A stretch of 64,000 nt of DNA from Bradyrhizobium ontarionense (GCF_021088345.1 NZ_CP088156.1:8371846-8435845); one strand, 5' to 3'; counted from the first letter of the stretch, positions 45,879 to 54,262 are shown. A program made the numbers and translations. Notes: generated by a model from the sequence alone, not told the origin.

Positions 45879-46220
45879 CGCAATGGGCTTACGGCTTATA
45901 CGCGCTCTCCTCGGTGCACCGGGCTTATTGGCCACCGTCATCTGCGCGAAGCGAAGCTTCGTCGCAAACTTGATACTAGCGTCGGAGTATCAGGACCACG
46001 CGATTTCGCCGTCCGGCTCCCATCGTCCGTCCACGCGCATGACGCACGCTGCGACGAGAACCGGCCATCGCATCCCGCACCAACGTTTCGTGACGTTCGC
46101 GAAGCGCCCCTCGATCGGGCAGGATGGGGTGATTCAATCATGAATTCTGAAAAAAAAGAAACAAGAATATTTTTCGCGGCAGGACTGGACAGGGCAAATC
46201 AGCTTGAGAATGCAGGCGAA
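45866..46220. repeat. probable Bradyrhizobium dispersed repeat
   Basis: The stretch from GCCTTCCCTGCGCAATGGGC through GTCGGAGTATCAGGACCACG to GGCAGGATGGGGTG, followed by an A-rich tail GAATTCTGAAAAAAAAG, matches a long non-coding repeat that I remember recurring in Bradyrhizobium genomes. It has no open frame of quality. It occupies most of the otherwise empty 45.5-46.6 kb gap upstream of the binding-protein gene. Confidence 0.5.
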
Positions 46221-46292
46221 CTTCGGATTTTGGCGAAGGGCGGCGGACGATCTTGGGCGATGATGTCGGCCGAGCTGTCTCCTCCCAAAAGG

Positions 46293-46340
46293 TCGTCATT
46301 CCGGGGCGCGCGTCAGCGCGAGCCCGGAATCCATATCCAC
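46293..46340. repeat. intergenic palindromic repeat, left copy
   Basis: ATTCCGGG (46298-46305) and CCCGGAAT (46323-46330) form the arms of a hairpin around GCGCGCGTCAGCGCGAG. The flank CCATATCCAC follows. The right part (46320-46340) recurs exactly in inverted orientation at 47363-47383. Confidence 0.75.
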
Positions 46341-46408
46341 GACAATCAGTGAGGTGCGAGACGCGAGGCGGCGCGATTACGACGCAAAGGCGACAAGAGG
46401 AATGTGCG

Positions 46409-46570
46409 ATGCTGCCCTACCTTTTCGATCGGCAAGGTGGCCCAATGTCAATACAACCGACCAAAGACCCGTACACTCGCCGCGCCCTCAGTACGCTTCA
46501 ACGGCTGCATGCCGAGCTGGGTGGCAAAATCCTTGAGAACGCGTCCGCATCAGTCAAGTGGAAGACCTGA
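46409..46570 (+). pseudogene. truncated remnant of a hypothetical-protein gene
   Basis: The 53-residue frame contains DPYTRRALSTLQRLHAELGG then KILEN, which resembles the start of a conserved hypothetical family I recall in rhizobia and that normally continues with a helical segment. Here the match stops at KILEN and the frame ends after ASASVKWKT. AGAGGA lies before ATG 46409, so the start signals are intact. A 3' truncation by the arrival of the neighbouring low-GC gene is plausible. Confidence 0.35.
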
Positions 46571-46599
46571 GCATCGCTCGGGCTCTTCGCCGCTTTGAT

Positions 46600-47283
46600 T
46601 TAAATGGCCTCGTCGGAATCCTCCGTAGGGGTCATTCTGATCGAATTCTTGTCAAAGAAAAGTGGCGTGATTAGTCGCTTGCGACGAGTGAATGGTTGAC
46701 CAGCTGAGCCGTACTTAAACGTGATTTTGGCGTGTCCAATTGCGCCCGGCAGATCGATCCATTTCTTTACGGGAAACGTAGGGTATTCAAAATTGTACGC
46801 CATGTCTGGCGGAATGATCTGCCCCTTGTTGAACCAGGTTGGCTCCCCCTCAAAGGTATTGCCCTGAACTTCGACGAATACTTCCTCTACTTCGTAAGTG
46901 AGAGAGTGGAAGTAGGAATGGTTTTTCAAAACAAATACTATCTGAATCAGTTTTTTCTTTTTGTCATTCCTGCTCTCAATGCGAGAGACTGTCAGTTTAT
47001 AATCAATGGATTTTTCTGGCGTTGTAATGGTTTTGGATTCGGCGGCTTTCCACAGCCAATAAGGAGCTAAGAGCAGGCGCATTGCGATAATGCCGCCAAA
47101 AACTAACGCCATCGTTTTCCAACCTCCCAGATCATAAGCCTCGATCACTGGCTTAATCCCCGGATTGCCGTAAACAATGGCCCCCGCAAGCAATACGATG
47201 GCGAAAATTACTGCTTGCGCGATATCTAGCGAATGCTTGAAAGCTTCGCGAATGACCAAAAGATAGAACTTGACAACGTCCAT
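46600..47283 (-). CDS. orphan two-membrane-segment protein of unknown function
   Basis: The 227-residue protein has two hydrophobic segments (about residues 20-38, AVIFAIVLLAGAIVYG; and about 55-77, MALVFGGIIAMRLLLAPYWL) followed by a hydrophilic, probably beta-rich cytoplasmic or periplasmic domain (LTVSRIESRNDKKKKLIQIV, EVEEVFVEVQGNTFEG). Codon use is visibly more AT-rich than all neighbours, suggesting recent transfer. Exact inverted repeats flank it. I recognise no family. Confidence 0.75.
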   Translation of the reverse strand: MDVVKFYLLVIREAFKHSLDIAQAVIFAIVLLAGAIVYGNPGIKPVIEAYDLGGWKTMALVFGGIIAMRLLLAPYWLWKAAESKTITTPEKSIDYKLTVSRIESRNDKKKKLIQIVFVLKNHSYFHSLTYEVEEVFVEVQGNTFEGEPTWFNKGQIIPPDMAYNFEYPTFPVKKWIDLPGAIGHAKITFKYGSAGQPFTRRKRLITPLFFDKNSIRMTPTEDSDEAI

Positions 47284-47362
47284 CCCTCACCTCCGAGGCA
47301 CAGCTTATCCCCTCAGTGAAGTTTGCGCCATGGAGGGGCATGTCGGATCCAAACAACCGCCT

Positions 47363-47383
47363 GTGGATATGGATTCCGGGCTC
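47363..47383. repeat. intergenic repeat, right inverted copy
   Basis: These 21 bases (core GTGGATATGGATTCCGGG) are the exact reverse complement of 46320-46340. CCCTGGAATGACG about 55 bases further on resembles the other end of the same palindromic repeat, separated by an inserted hairpin. Confidence 0.85.
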
Positions 47384-47397
47384 ATTCGCGCTGCCTT

Positions 47398-47416
47398 AAA
47401 ATGGCTTCGCCATTTT
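47398..47416 (-). terminator. bidirectional terminator-like hairpin
   Basis: AAAATGGC (47398-47405), a TTC loop and GCCATTTT (47409-47416) form a perfect 8-base-pair stem with A and T tracts on the two sides. It is placed 70 bases downstream of the minus-strand tetR gene and could end its transcript. Confidence 0.55.
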
Positions 47417-47485
47417 GGACGCGAATACCCTGGAATGACGTGGGGAGAGACCGCGCTGCGGGCAACTCGGACGGCGCACGCGTTG

Positions 47486-48133
47486 TCAACGCGCACGCCC
47501 TCGCCGTGCGCCGGCCTTCTCCAGGTAGGCGCAGAACATGTCCGCCATCGCATCGGCATAGGCTGATATCTCGGCGCGGCTGCGCGGCGTTTCCGAGAAG
47601 TGCTTGCCGACCTGGCTGAGCGTCGTCTTGATCAAGTCGGCGGCACGCGCGCGCTCCGGCGCACCGGCCTCTGGCAGCACCTCGCGCATGAACGCCAGCA
47701 TGGCGCGACGTCCGTTTGCCTTGGCCTGCCGGGCCTCGGGCGCGTCGCGATAGAGCGGCGCTGTGTCGTCGAGCGCACCGCGCACTGGAGCCTCGTCGCA
47801 CTCCGATTGCAGGAAGGCGTGCACCAGCGCGCGCAACCGCGCCAAGGGAGGACGGCTGCTGTCCTCCAGGATGCTGCGCAAGAGGTTCGTCGTCTGCTGC
47901 CATTCGTCGCTCTGCAGCCGGAACAGGATCGAGGCCTTGTTGGGGAAGTACTGATAGAGCGAGCCGATGCTGACGCCGGCCTTCTCGGCGACGCGCGCCG
48001 TGGTGAAACGCTGCGCGCCGTCCTTTGTCAAAACCTGAACAGCAGCCTGCAGAATGGCTGCAACGAGGTCGGTCGAGCGCGCCTGTTGCGGCTGTTTTCG
48101 CGCGGAAATCGGGGCTGTTCGATGCGGGGCCAT
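47486..48133 (-). CDS. TetR-family transcriptional regulator
   Basis: The 215-residue protein has the TetR_N helix-turn-helix (AAVQVLTKDGAQRFTTARVA, GVSIGSLYQYFPNKASILFR at about residues 25-65) and a helical ligand domain. Start 48133 is chosen because it begins with the basic tail before the domain and excludes the operator from the coding region. It is divergent from an O-methyltransferase gene with a palindromic site between, so it probably represses that gene and itself. Confidence 0.87.
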   Translation of the reverse strand: MAPHRTAPISARKQPQQARSTDLVAAILQAAVQVLTKDGAQRFTTARVAEKAGVSIGSLYQYFPNKASILFRLQSDEWQQTTNLLRSILEDSSRPPLARLRALVHAFLQSECDEAPVRGALDDTAPLYRDAPEARQAKANGRRAMLAFMREVLPEAGAPERARAADLIKTTLSQVGKHFSETPRSRAEISAYADAMADMFCAYLEKAGARRGRAR

Positions 48134-48158
48134 GGGGTGTTCCGAAATGCGATTAGCG

Positions 48159-48180
48159 AATGCGAATGAATATTCGTATT
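48159..48180. promoter_or_regulatory. palindromic operator between tetR and methyltransferase genes
   Basis: AATGCGAAT and ATTCGTATT (rc AATACGAAT) form 9-base arms matching at eight positions, separated by GAAT. It lies 26 bases from the tetR start and 46 from the methyltransferase start, the usual place for a TetR operator controlling both genes. Confidence 0.65.
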
Positions 48181-48225
48181 TTGACCAGGACACAACGACG
48201 CGACCCACGAGGCCTGGAGATTCCC

Positions 48226-48888
48226 ATGAACACTCTGATCACTCAACCGCTGGCACCGCTGCTGGATCGCCTGCTTGCCGAGGCTGCGCTGCTGCGGCCG
48301 GAGGAGAGTCCGGCATTCGCCGGCATGTTCGAACGGGCCGACGAGCTGATGCGCAGCAAGTCCGGCCATGTCGAGCTCTACACGCAACTGAAGGACTTTC
48401 CGCTGCCGGTCTCGCGTGAGACCGGTGTGCTGCTCTACATGCTCGCGCGCAGCTTCGGGGCGCGCACCATCGTCGAGTTCGGCACGTCGTTCGGCATCTC
48501 GACCCTGTTCCTCGCCGCGGCGCTGCGCGACAATGGCGGCGGCCGGCTCATCACCACGGAGTTCGAGCCATCCAAGATCGCGCGTGCCCGCGCCAATCTC
48601 GCGGCCGGCGGCCTCGCCGATCTCGTCGAGATCCGCCAGGGCGACGCGCTGCAGACGCTCGGCGCCGATCTGCCCGATGCGATCGATCTGGTTCTGCTCG
48701 ACGGCGCCAAGCCGCTCTATGGCGACGTGCTCGCGCTGCTGGAGAGCCGGCTCAGCCCCAGCGCGTTCATCGTCGCCGACAATGCCGATCACAGCCCTGA
48801 TTATCTCGCCTATGTCCGTTCGCCTGACAACGGCTATCTGTCGGTGCCGTTCGGTGAAGAGGTCGAGTTGTCGATGCGGCTCAGGTGA
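48226..48888 (+). CDS. O-methyltransferase, class I SAM-dependent
   Basis: The 220-residue protein has the SAM-binding motif TIVEFGTSFGISTLFLAAAL (post I: VEFGTSFGIS), the acidic RLITTEFEPSKIARARANLA motif II and DLVLLDGAKPLYGDVLALLE, as in the catechol/caffeoyl-CoA-type O-methyltransferase fold. ATG 48226 has GGAG at six bases. The substrate is unknown. It is divergent from its probable regulator. Confidence 0.85.
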   Translation: MNTLITQPLAPLLDRLLAEAALLRPEESPAFAGMFERADELMRSKSGHVELYTQLKDFPLPVSRETGVLLYMLARSFGARTIVEFGTSFGISTLFLAAALRDNGGGRLITTEFEPSKIARARANLAAGGLADLVEIRQGDALQTLGADLPDAIDLVLLDGAKPLYGDVLALLESRLSPSAFIVADNADHSPDYLAYVRSPDNGYLSVPFGEEVELSMRLR

Positions 48889-49205
48889 CGTCTGCGCGGA
48901 GCGCGCGCGAATATCGCTGGTCGCACAAGTGGCGCGGCGGCCGGCATCTCCTCGACCCGAGCTGTCATCGTCTGCGGAGGCGGACGATCCAGTCAACGCA
49001 GACGCCTCGCGTCTCACACCCGCCGAGGCGTACTGGATGCTCCGCCTGCGCGGAGCATGACCGCGGTTGGGGACGATCAGTCCAGTTACCCCATCACGGG
49101 ATCCGCAATCGCCCATCAGCACGCACGAGCGAATAGGCCGGGAGTTGACGTGCGGGCGGCAATTGTTCACGACGAGACTCCCGTCATCGTGAGCGATCGA
49201 CCCTC
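48889..49205. other. 317-base intergenic region with nothing recognised
   Basis: I find no gene with a protein-like composition on either strand, no strong hairpin with a T-tract and no repeat shared with other gaps in the window. Confidence 0.5.
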
Positions 49206-49856
49206 ATGCCCCGCATCCTTCTGATCAACCCCAACAGCTCGGCGGCGACCACCGCGATGATGGTGTCGATCGCGGCGTCGTGCTGCGGAGATCGGGCCGA
49301 GGTGTTTGGCGCCACCGCAAAGCGGGCACCGACCATGATCACGGATGGCGCGGCGCTTGTCGCGTCGGCCACGGAAGTCGTCGAGATCGCCCGGGCGCAT
49401 CGCGACGCTTGCGACGGCATCATCGTCGCCGCCTTCGGCGATCCCGGCGCGGCCGAGATTCGCAGCTTCGGCTCTCGGCCGGTGGTGGGAATCGGCGAGG
49501 CGGCGATGCGCGCGGCCGCGCAGGGCGGGCGGCGCTTCGGCGTCGCCACCGTGACGCCGGCGCTGGTCGCGAGCATCGCGGCTCTCGCACACGGGCTCGG
49601 GCTGTCAGCGCAATTCACCGGCACGCGGCTGACCGAGGGTGATCCGGCCGCCCTCGCTGCCGATCCGGCGCGGCTCGTCGCTGCGCTGGCCGCGGCGACG
49701 CGGGCCTGCATCGACGCCGATGGCGCCGAGGCCGTGATCATCGGCGGCGGTCCGCTGGCGCAGGCCGCCGATCAGCTGCAGCCACAGTTCGAGGTCCCCA
49801 TCATCAAGCCGATCGCGGCGGCGATGGCGCAACTGCTGCGGCAGCTGCCGGCCTGA
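49206..49856 (+). CDS. Asp/Glu/hydantoin racemase-family protein
   Basis: The 216-residue protein begins PRILLINPNSSAATTAMMVS, the NPNSS signature of hydantoin-racemase-like proteins. It has two cysteine-type candidate positions around CDGIIVAAFGDPGAAE (C71 region) and a late EAVIIGGGPLAQAADQL, where the second catalytic cysteine is usually in GC; here the sequence reads GGGPLA, so this site is altered. The substrate is unknown. It is followed tail to tail by a flavin monooxygenase gene. Confidence 0.8.
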   Translation: MPRILLINPNSSAATTAMMVSIAASCCGDRAEVFGATAKRAPTMITDGAALVASATEVVEIARAHRDACDGIIVAAFGDPGAAEIRSFGSRPVVGIGEAAMRAAAQGGRRFGVATVTPALVASIAALAHGLGLSAQFTGTRLTEGDPAALAADPARLVAALAAATRACIDADGAEAVIIGGGPLAQAADQLQPQFEVPIIKPIAAAMAQLLRQLPA

Positions 49857-49882
49857 ACGGCGTGGCCTGCGACTGCCGGGCT

Positions 49883-51265
49883 TCAGTCCGCTGCGGACGA
49901 CATCGCGTTTGGCCGGTAGCTTGCCGCCGGATGCGGCGCGGCGAGCCGGGCGCGGCCGAACATTTTTTCGCGCAACGTTCCCGGTTGGTACGCCTTCTTG
50001 TAGCGGCCGCGCTTCGTCAACTCCGGCACCAGCATGTCGGCAACATCCGCAAAGCTCTCCGGCGACAGCGCAAACGCAAGATTGAGCCCGTCGACGCCGG
50101 TCTGCTCGATCCAGGCCTCGATCGCGTCGGCGACCTTCGCGGGCGAGCCGACGAACACCGGGCCGATGCCGCCGATGCCGACATGCTCGGCGACCTCGCG
50201 CACGGTCCACACCCGGTCCGGATCGGCGCGGGTGACGTTGTCCATCGCGCTGCGGCCGGCGTCGTTGAGCACATGGCGGACCTGCTGGTCGAGGTCGTAG
50301 GTCGAGAAGTCGACGCCGGTCCAGCCCGACATCAGGGTCAGCGAGGCCTCGTGATCGATGTAGCGGCGGTAGTCGGCGAACTTGGCCTCGGCCTCCGCAT
50401 CGGTCTCGCCGAGCACCACGGTGGCGATACTGAAGATGACGATGTCGTCTCCTGCGCGCCCCGCCTCGGCGGCGGCCTGGCGGATCGCGGCGACGCGCGG
50501 CGCGATGATCTTGGCCGAGGGGCCGGACATGAACACGCATTCGGCGTGGCGGCCGGCGAAGACGCGGCCGCGCGGCGAGGTGCCGGCCTGGTACAGCACC
50601 GGCGTCCGCTGCGGCGACGGCTCGCACAGATGGATGGCGTCGAGCTGGTAGTTCTCGCCGTGATGGCTGACGCGGTGGACTTTTGCGGGATCGGTGAAGA
50701 TGCCGCTGGCGCGGTCGCGCTTGACGGCGTCGTCCTCCCAGCTGCCTTCCCACAATTTGTAGACCACCTCCATGTATTCGTCGGCGACGTCGTAGCGGTC
50801 GTCATGCGCGGTCTGGCGCGCCTTGCCCATGCCGCGCGCGGCGCTGTCGAGATAGCCGGTGACGATGTTCCAGCCGATGCGGCCTTGCGTCAGATGATCC
50901 AGCGTCGACATGCGGCGCGCGAACGGGTAGGGCGGCTCGTAGGACAAGGTGCAGGTGACGCCGAAGCCGAGATGCTCGGTCACCGCGGCCATCGCCGAAA
51001 CCAGCATCATCGGATCGTTCACCGGCACCTGGATGGCGTGGCGCAGCGCCGCGTCGGGATTGCCGCCATAGACGTCGTAGACGCCGAGCACGTCGGCGAG
51101 GAACAGCCCGTCGAAGCGGCCGCGCTCCAGCGTTTTCGCGAGGTCGAGCCAATAGGGCAGGCGATTGTAGTCGCTGGAGCGGTCGCGCGGATGCCGCCAC
51201 AGGCCGGGCGACTGGTGGCCGACGCAGTTCATCGCAAACGCATTCAACCGGATGTCCGCAGCCAT
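49883..51265 (-). CDS. NtaA/DmoA-type flavin-dependent monooxygenase (LLM class)
   Basis: The 460-residue protein matches the FMNH2-dependent nitrilotriacetate/dibenzothiophene/dimethylsulfide monooxygenase branch: LNAFAMNCVGHQSPGLWRHP, AKTLERGRFDGLFLADVLGV, LSYEPPYPFARRMSTLDHLT and GRIGWNIVTGYLDSAARGMG. GAGGGA lies seven bases before ATG 51265. It needs a separate flavin reductase, not seen here. The substrate is unknown; organosulfur or chelator degradation is common in the family. Confidence 0.9.
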   Translation of the reverse strand: MAADIRLNAFAMNCVGHQSPGLWRHPRDRSSDYNRLPYWLDLAKTLERGRFDGLFLADVLGVYDVYGGNPDAALRHAIQVPVNDPMMLVSAMAAVTEHLGFGVTCTLSYEPPYPFARRMSTLDHLTQGRIGWNIVTGYLDSAARGMGKARQTAHDDRYDVADEYMEVVYKLWEGSWEDDAVKRDRASGIFTDPAKVHRVSHHGENYQLDAIHLCEPSPQRTPVLYQAGTSPRGRVFAGRHAECVFMSGPSAKIIAPRVAAIRQAAAEAGRAGDDIVIFSIATVVLGETDAEAEAKFADYRRYIDHEASLTLMSGWTGVDFSTYDLDQQVRHVLNDAGRSAMDNVTRADPDRVWTVREVAEHVGIGGIGPVFVGSPAKVADAIEAWIEQTGVDGLNLAFALSPESFADVADMLVPELTKRGRYKKAYQPGTLREKMFGRARLAAPHPAASYRPNAMSSAAD

Positions 51266-51463
51266 GATGGTCCCTCGAAATTGTCGTGCGCGACCAGATG
51301 GCATGCTTTGCCGATGGTTTTCAATCGCGTGCGTGCGCACGGCCGCTTGCAGCGTGCGCAAGCTCGGCTATGGTCGGAACGGATCAAGCGCGCCGCGGCT
51401 TCAATGACGGCGCAGGCCGGGCCTTGGCTCGCATCTTGGTCCGCATGTGGGGAGACGAGGTTG

Positions 51464-53131
51464 ATGGCGATCCGGATCACGGCGCTGGTTGCGCTGGCAC
51501 TGACATCGTCGGCTGTGGCCTCCGTCCATGCGGAGGATTTCAAGGCGAGCTGCGCCGCGCTGGCGCAAGGTTTTTCCGGCAGCGGCCGCATCGTGGCGGC
51601 GGAGTTCGTCGCCGCGGGCGGCGTGCAGCTGGCGCCGCCGGCGCCTGCCGGTGTCACCGGACCCGCGCCGGACCATTGCCTGATCCGCGGCAGGATCAAT
51701 GAGCGCACCGGCATCGACGGCAAGCCCTATGCGATCGGCTACGAGCTACGTTTGCCCGCGACATGGAACGGAAAATTCTTCTTCCAGGGCGGTGGCGGCG
51801 TCGACGGGGTGCTGCGGCCGGCGCTCGGCCTGGTCACGGGTGTCACGCCGCCCAATGGACTGTCCAACGGCTATGCGGTGGCCTCGACCGATTCCGGCCA
51901 TCTCGAAGAGCCCGGGGCGCTCGGGCCGTATCTGTTCGGTCTCGATCCGCAGGCGCGGCGCGACAAGGGCTACAGCTCGATTCCGCCGGTGGCGGCCGCG
52001 GCGAAGGCTGCAACGGAAAAGCTGTACGGCAATGCGCCGCGCCGCTCCTACTTCGTCGGCTGCTCCAATGGCGGCCGCCAGGCCATGGCGGTAACGCAGC
52101 GTTTTCCCGAGTTGTTCGACGGCGTGATCGCAGGTGCGCCGGCCTATCGCGTGCCGCTCGCCGGCATCGACGTGATCGCGCAGGAGCAGGCGCTGCTGGC
52201 GATCGCGCCGCCCGGTGCCGACGGCAAGGCGGATGTCGGCAGCGCGCTGACCGATGATGATCTGAAGACGGTCGCCGATGCCGTCATCACGGCCTGCGAT
52301 GCCGCCGATGGTGCCAAGGACGGCATGGTGCAGGATGTCATGGCCTGCCGCTTCGATCCGGCCGTGCTCGCCTGCAAGGACGGCCAGACATCGCAGTGCC
52401 TGCCGGACGCCAAGCTCAAGGCCGTTCGATTGATGTTCGATGGCAGCCGCAATTCCATGGGCCAGCTGATCTACGCGCGCTGGCCCTACGATCCCGGCCT
52501 CGCCGCGCCCGGCTGGCGCGCCTGGAAGCTCGGCACGCCGAAATCGAGCCCGCCGAATGCGCGCAACCTCACGCTCATTCCCGGCGGCGTCGCCTATGAC
52601 TTCATGAGCCCACCGGAGAAGCCGGACGATCTCGTCGCCTGGGTGCGCAATTTCGATCTCAACCGCGATCCGCCGAAGGTGATGAAGGGCGCCGGAGGCT
52701 TCGACGCCGGCATGGAATATGAGGCGGCGACCTCGACCGATCTCGACGCCTTCAAGGCCAAGGGCGGCAAGATGCTGTTGTATCACGGCGCCGCCGACCC
52801 GATCTTCTCGGCGCTCGACACGATCGACTATGTCGATCAGCTCAAGACGAAGTACGGTGCCGACACCGACGGCTTCGCGCGGCTGTTCCTGGTTCCCGGC
52901 ATGAACCATTGCGGCGGGGGGCCTGCGACCGACCAGTTCGACCTGCTGAGCGCGCTCGACACATGGGTGGAGGGCACCGGCTCGGCGCCGGAGTCGATCC
53001 GCGCCACCGCACGGCGTGCGCCGGATGTGCCGTGGCCGGGCCGGACGCGGGATATCTGCGCGTTCCCGAAGGTGCTGGCCTACAAGGGGACCGGCAGCCT
53101 CGAGGACGCGGCCAGTTTCGAGTGCCGCTGA
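51464..53131 (+). CDS. tannase/feruloyl esterase-family protein
   Basis: The 555-residue secreted esterase has a signal peptide (MAIRITALVALALTSSAVAS, cleaved near VHA-ED). The family nucleophile motif GCSNGGRQ (C200-S201) and the late NHC motif (PGMNHCGGGP) form the CS-D-HC arrangement in which the two cysteines are disulfide-linked; YHGAADPIFSALDTI carries the aspartate. It would release aromatic acids such as ferulate or gallate from plant esters. GAGG precedes ATG 51464. The frame extends far upstream without stops, but that part has no start signal or family match. Confidence 0.9.
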   Translation: MAIRITALVALALTSSAVASVHAEDFKASCAALAQGFSGSGRIVAAEFVAAGGVQLAPPAPAGVTGPAPDHCLIRGRINERTGIDGKPYAIGYELRLPATWNGKFFFQGGGGVDGVLRPALGLVTGVTPPNGLSNGYAVASTDSGHLEEPGALGPYLFGLDPQARRDKGYSSIPPVAAAAKAATEKLYGNAPRRSYFVGCSNGGRQAMAVTQRFPELFDGVIAGAPAYRVPLAGIDVIAQEQALLAIAPPGADGKADVGSALTDDDLKTVADAVITACDAADGAKDGMVQDVMACRFDPAVLACKDGQTSQCLPDAKLKAVRLMFDGSRNSMGQLIYARWPYDPGLAAPGWRAWKLGTPKSSPPNARNLTLIPGGVAYDFMSPPEKPDDLVAWVRNFDLNRDPPKVMKGAGGFDAGMEYEAATSTDLDAFKAKGGKMLLYHGAADPIFSALDTIDYVDQLKTKYGADTDGFARLFLVPGMNHCGGGPATDQFDLLSALDTWVEGTGSAPESIRATARRAPDVPWPGRTRDICAFPKVLAYKGTGSLEDAASFECR

Positions 53132-53274
53132 GCGTCGGGCGCCGCCTTCACTGGCCTGCACGATCGCTTGATGAGCGGTTGACCCTGGTCCGTCGCATGC
53201 CGACTTGAGCGGCGGGGGCGGCTGCATGCGCAGCCGTGCCCTGCATCGTCGCCGTCAGTCCATCACAGGTCCTC

Positions 53275-53484
53275 ATGGTTGCCGTCAAATCGCGAGCCTT
53301 CTGCATCCTGCGCGAATTCGAACAGGCGCAGGCCGAACTGATCGGAAAAGCGGTGGCGTTGAGCGACGGCAAGGCCGGCACGGTGAAGCACCTCTATCTC
53401 GACGAGTTCCACGGGCTGCGCATCGAGCTGAGCGGCCATGAGGGACGCTGGCCGGTCTCGACCATCAAGTTCGCGCAAACGTGA
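53275..53484 (+). CDS. small hypothetical protein
   Basis: The 69-residue protein (VAVKSRAFCILREFEQAQAE, then AVALSDGKAGTVKHLYLDEF) has a compact soluble composition with a possible PRC-barrel-like GKAGTVKHLYLDEFHGLRIE strand pattern. An in-frame ATG at 53236 would add 13 residues; AGGT near 53266 favours 53275. I recognise no named family. Confidence 0.45.
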   Translation: MVAVKSRAFCILREFEQAQAELIGKAVALSDGKAGTVKHLYLDEFHGLRIELSGHEGRWPVSTIKFAQT

Positions 53485-53577
53485 CGTCGGTCGGCGCCGG
53501 CATGTTCAGCGCATGCGCGCGGGCGAGGCTGTTCTGGTCCGATCGGTTCCCGGCGGGCTGGCCGATGATCCGATTCT

Positions 53578-53591
53578 GTATCATTTGATAC
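53578..53591. promoter_or_regulatory. perfect 14-base palindrome
   Basis: GTATCA-TT-TGATAC is a perfect inverted repeat in the gap before the next promoter. It might be an operator or chance; the protein that would bind is unknown. Confidence 0.25.
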
Positions 53592-53692
53592 GGGTGCTGC
53601 CGAGTGCCGCAGCTAGCATCGGAGCGATCGTGTGCGTGTCGGGAGCTTCCGAATGGCGGAGCGAGCACTCCCCGATCCTTGATTCACCTATG

Positions 53693-53721
53693 TTGATGCA
53701 TGAATGTGGACGTATTATCTA
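53693..53721 (+). promoter_or_regulatory. sigma-70 promoter of the 86-residue protein gene
   Basis: TTGATG (53693-53698) and TATCTA (53716-53721) are separated by exactly 17 bases. The expected start near 53728 leaves a 25-base leader to the gene at 53753. The surrounding sequence is locally AT-rich. Confidence 0.6.
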
Positions 53722-53752
53722 CGGTTGAGTAGTATGACAGGCGAAACTGGAC

Positions 53753-54013
53753 ATGAGTTCGGGCGGAAATAGAAGATCAGAAGAAATGGAAATAGAAGAT
53801 CAAAAGAAACGGCGTCGGCGCGTCAAGCAAACTTTATCCTTGGGCGAGCGTCTGAAGCAGATGGCACGCAAGGCGCGCGAGACGGCGGAGCTCTTGCCGC
53901 CGGGCGTCGAACAGGCTGAGCAATTGCGCCGGGCGCGTGAAGCCGAAGCGATTGCCGACCTCGATCAGTTCCTGAGGAGTCCGGTCCGTCAGGACGTGCC
54001 GCGTTCGCGCTGA
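53753..54013 (+). CDS. small basic hypothetical protein
   Basis: The 86-residue protein is highly charged: KKRRRRVKQTLSLGERLKQM then ARKARETAELLPPGVEQAEQ and LRRAREAEAIADLDQFL. It looks like a helical, nucleic-acid- or partner-binding small protein similar to ones conserved in rhizobia, but I do not know its function. An internal ATG (MEIEDQ) is an alternative start. It is preceded by a good promoter and followed by the amide-operon leader. Confidence 0.65.
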   Translation: MSSGGNRRSEEMEIEDQKKRRRRVKQTLSLGERLKQMARKARETAELLPPGVEQAEQLRRAREAEAIADLDQFLRSPVRQDVPRSR

Positions 54014-54180
54014 ACTCTCTGCTCGCGCGAACGCGGAATTGTCGACGCGCTGCATGCGCCGGGCCAGTCTGTCGCACCCTGCATCATTTTGCTGCACGGG
54101 AGCATGAATTGGTGCAGCCATCGCTGCAACAACGCGCTTGACAGGATAGGTGTTCTAAGGGACCGTATTGTCCATGCGTT

Positions 54181-54245
54181 GGGCAAAGCAGCCCGTTGAC
54201 GCAACACGATCAAACCATTTCCAACACCGCGCTGCTTGAAGCGTG
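54181..54245 (+). promoter_or_regulatory. candidate ANTAR-binding dual-hairpin leader
   Basis: Hairpin 1 is GGGC-AAAGCA-GCCC (54181-54194) with a hexaloop carrying A at position 1 and G at position 4, the published ANTAR-target signature. Hairpin 2 is CGCGCT-GCTTGA-AGCGTG (54228-54245), a 6-base-pair stem (one G-U) also with a hexaloop, but its loop reads GCUUGA and does not match the A1/G4 rule. A perfect palindrome CGAGGGCGCCCTCG (54258-54271) overlaps the left arm of the following terminator and could act as antiterminator. Confidence 0.55.
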
Positions 54246-54262
54246 TTTGGTTGGCGGCGAGG

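Noticed and set aside
49862..51463. A stop-free frame upstream of the tannase gene on the plus strand, over 530 codons
   Set aside because: It lies antisense to the well-supported flavin monooxygenase gene, has no family match, and the secreted esterase has its own signal peptide and ribosome site at 51464.
54138..54166. TTGACA at 54138-54143 as the -35 of an amide-operon promoter
   Set aside because: No acceptable -10 hexamer lies 16-18 bases downstream (TATTGT is at 22). The true promoter remains open.
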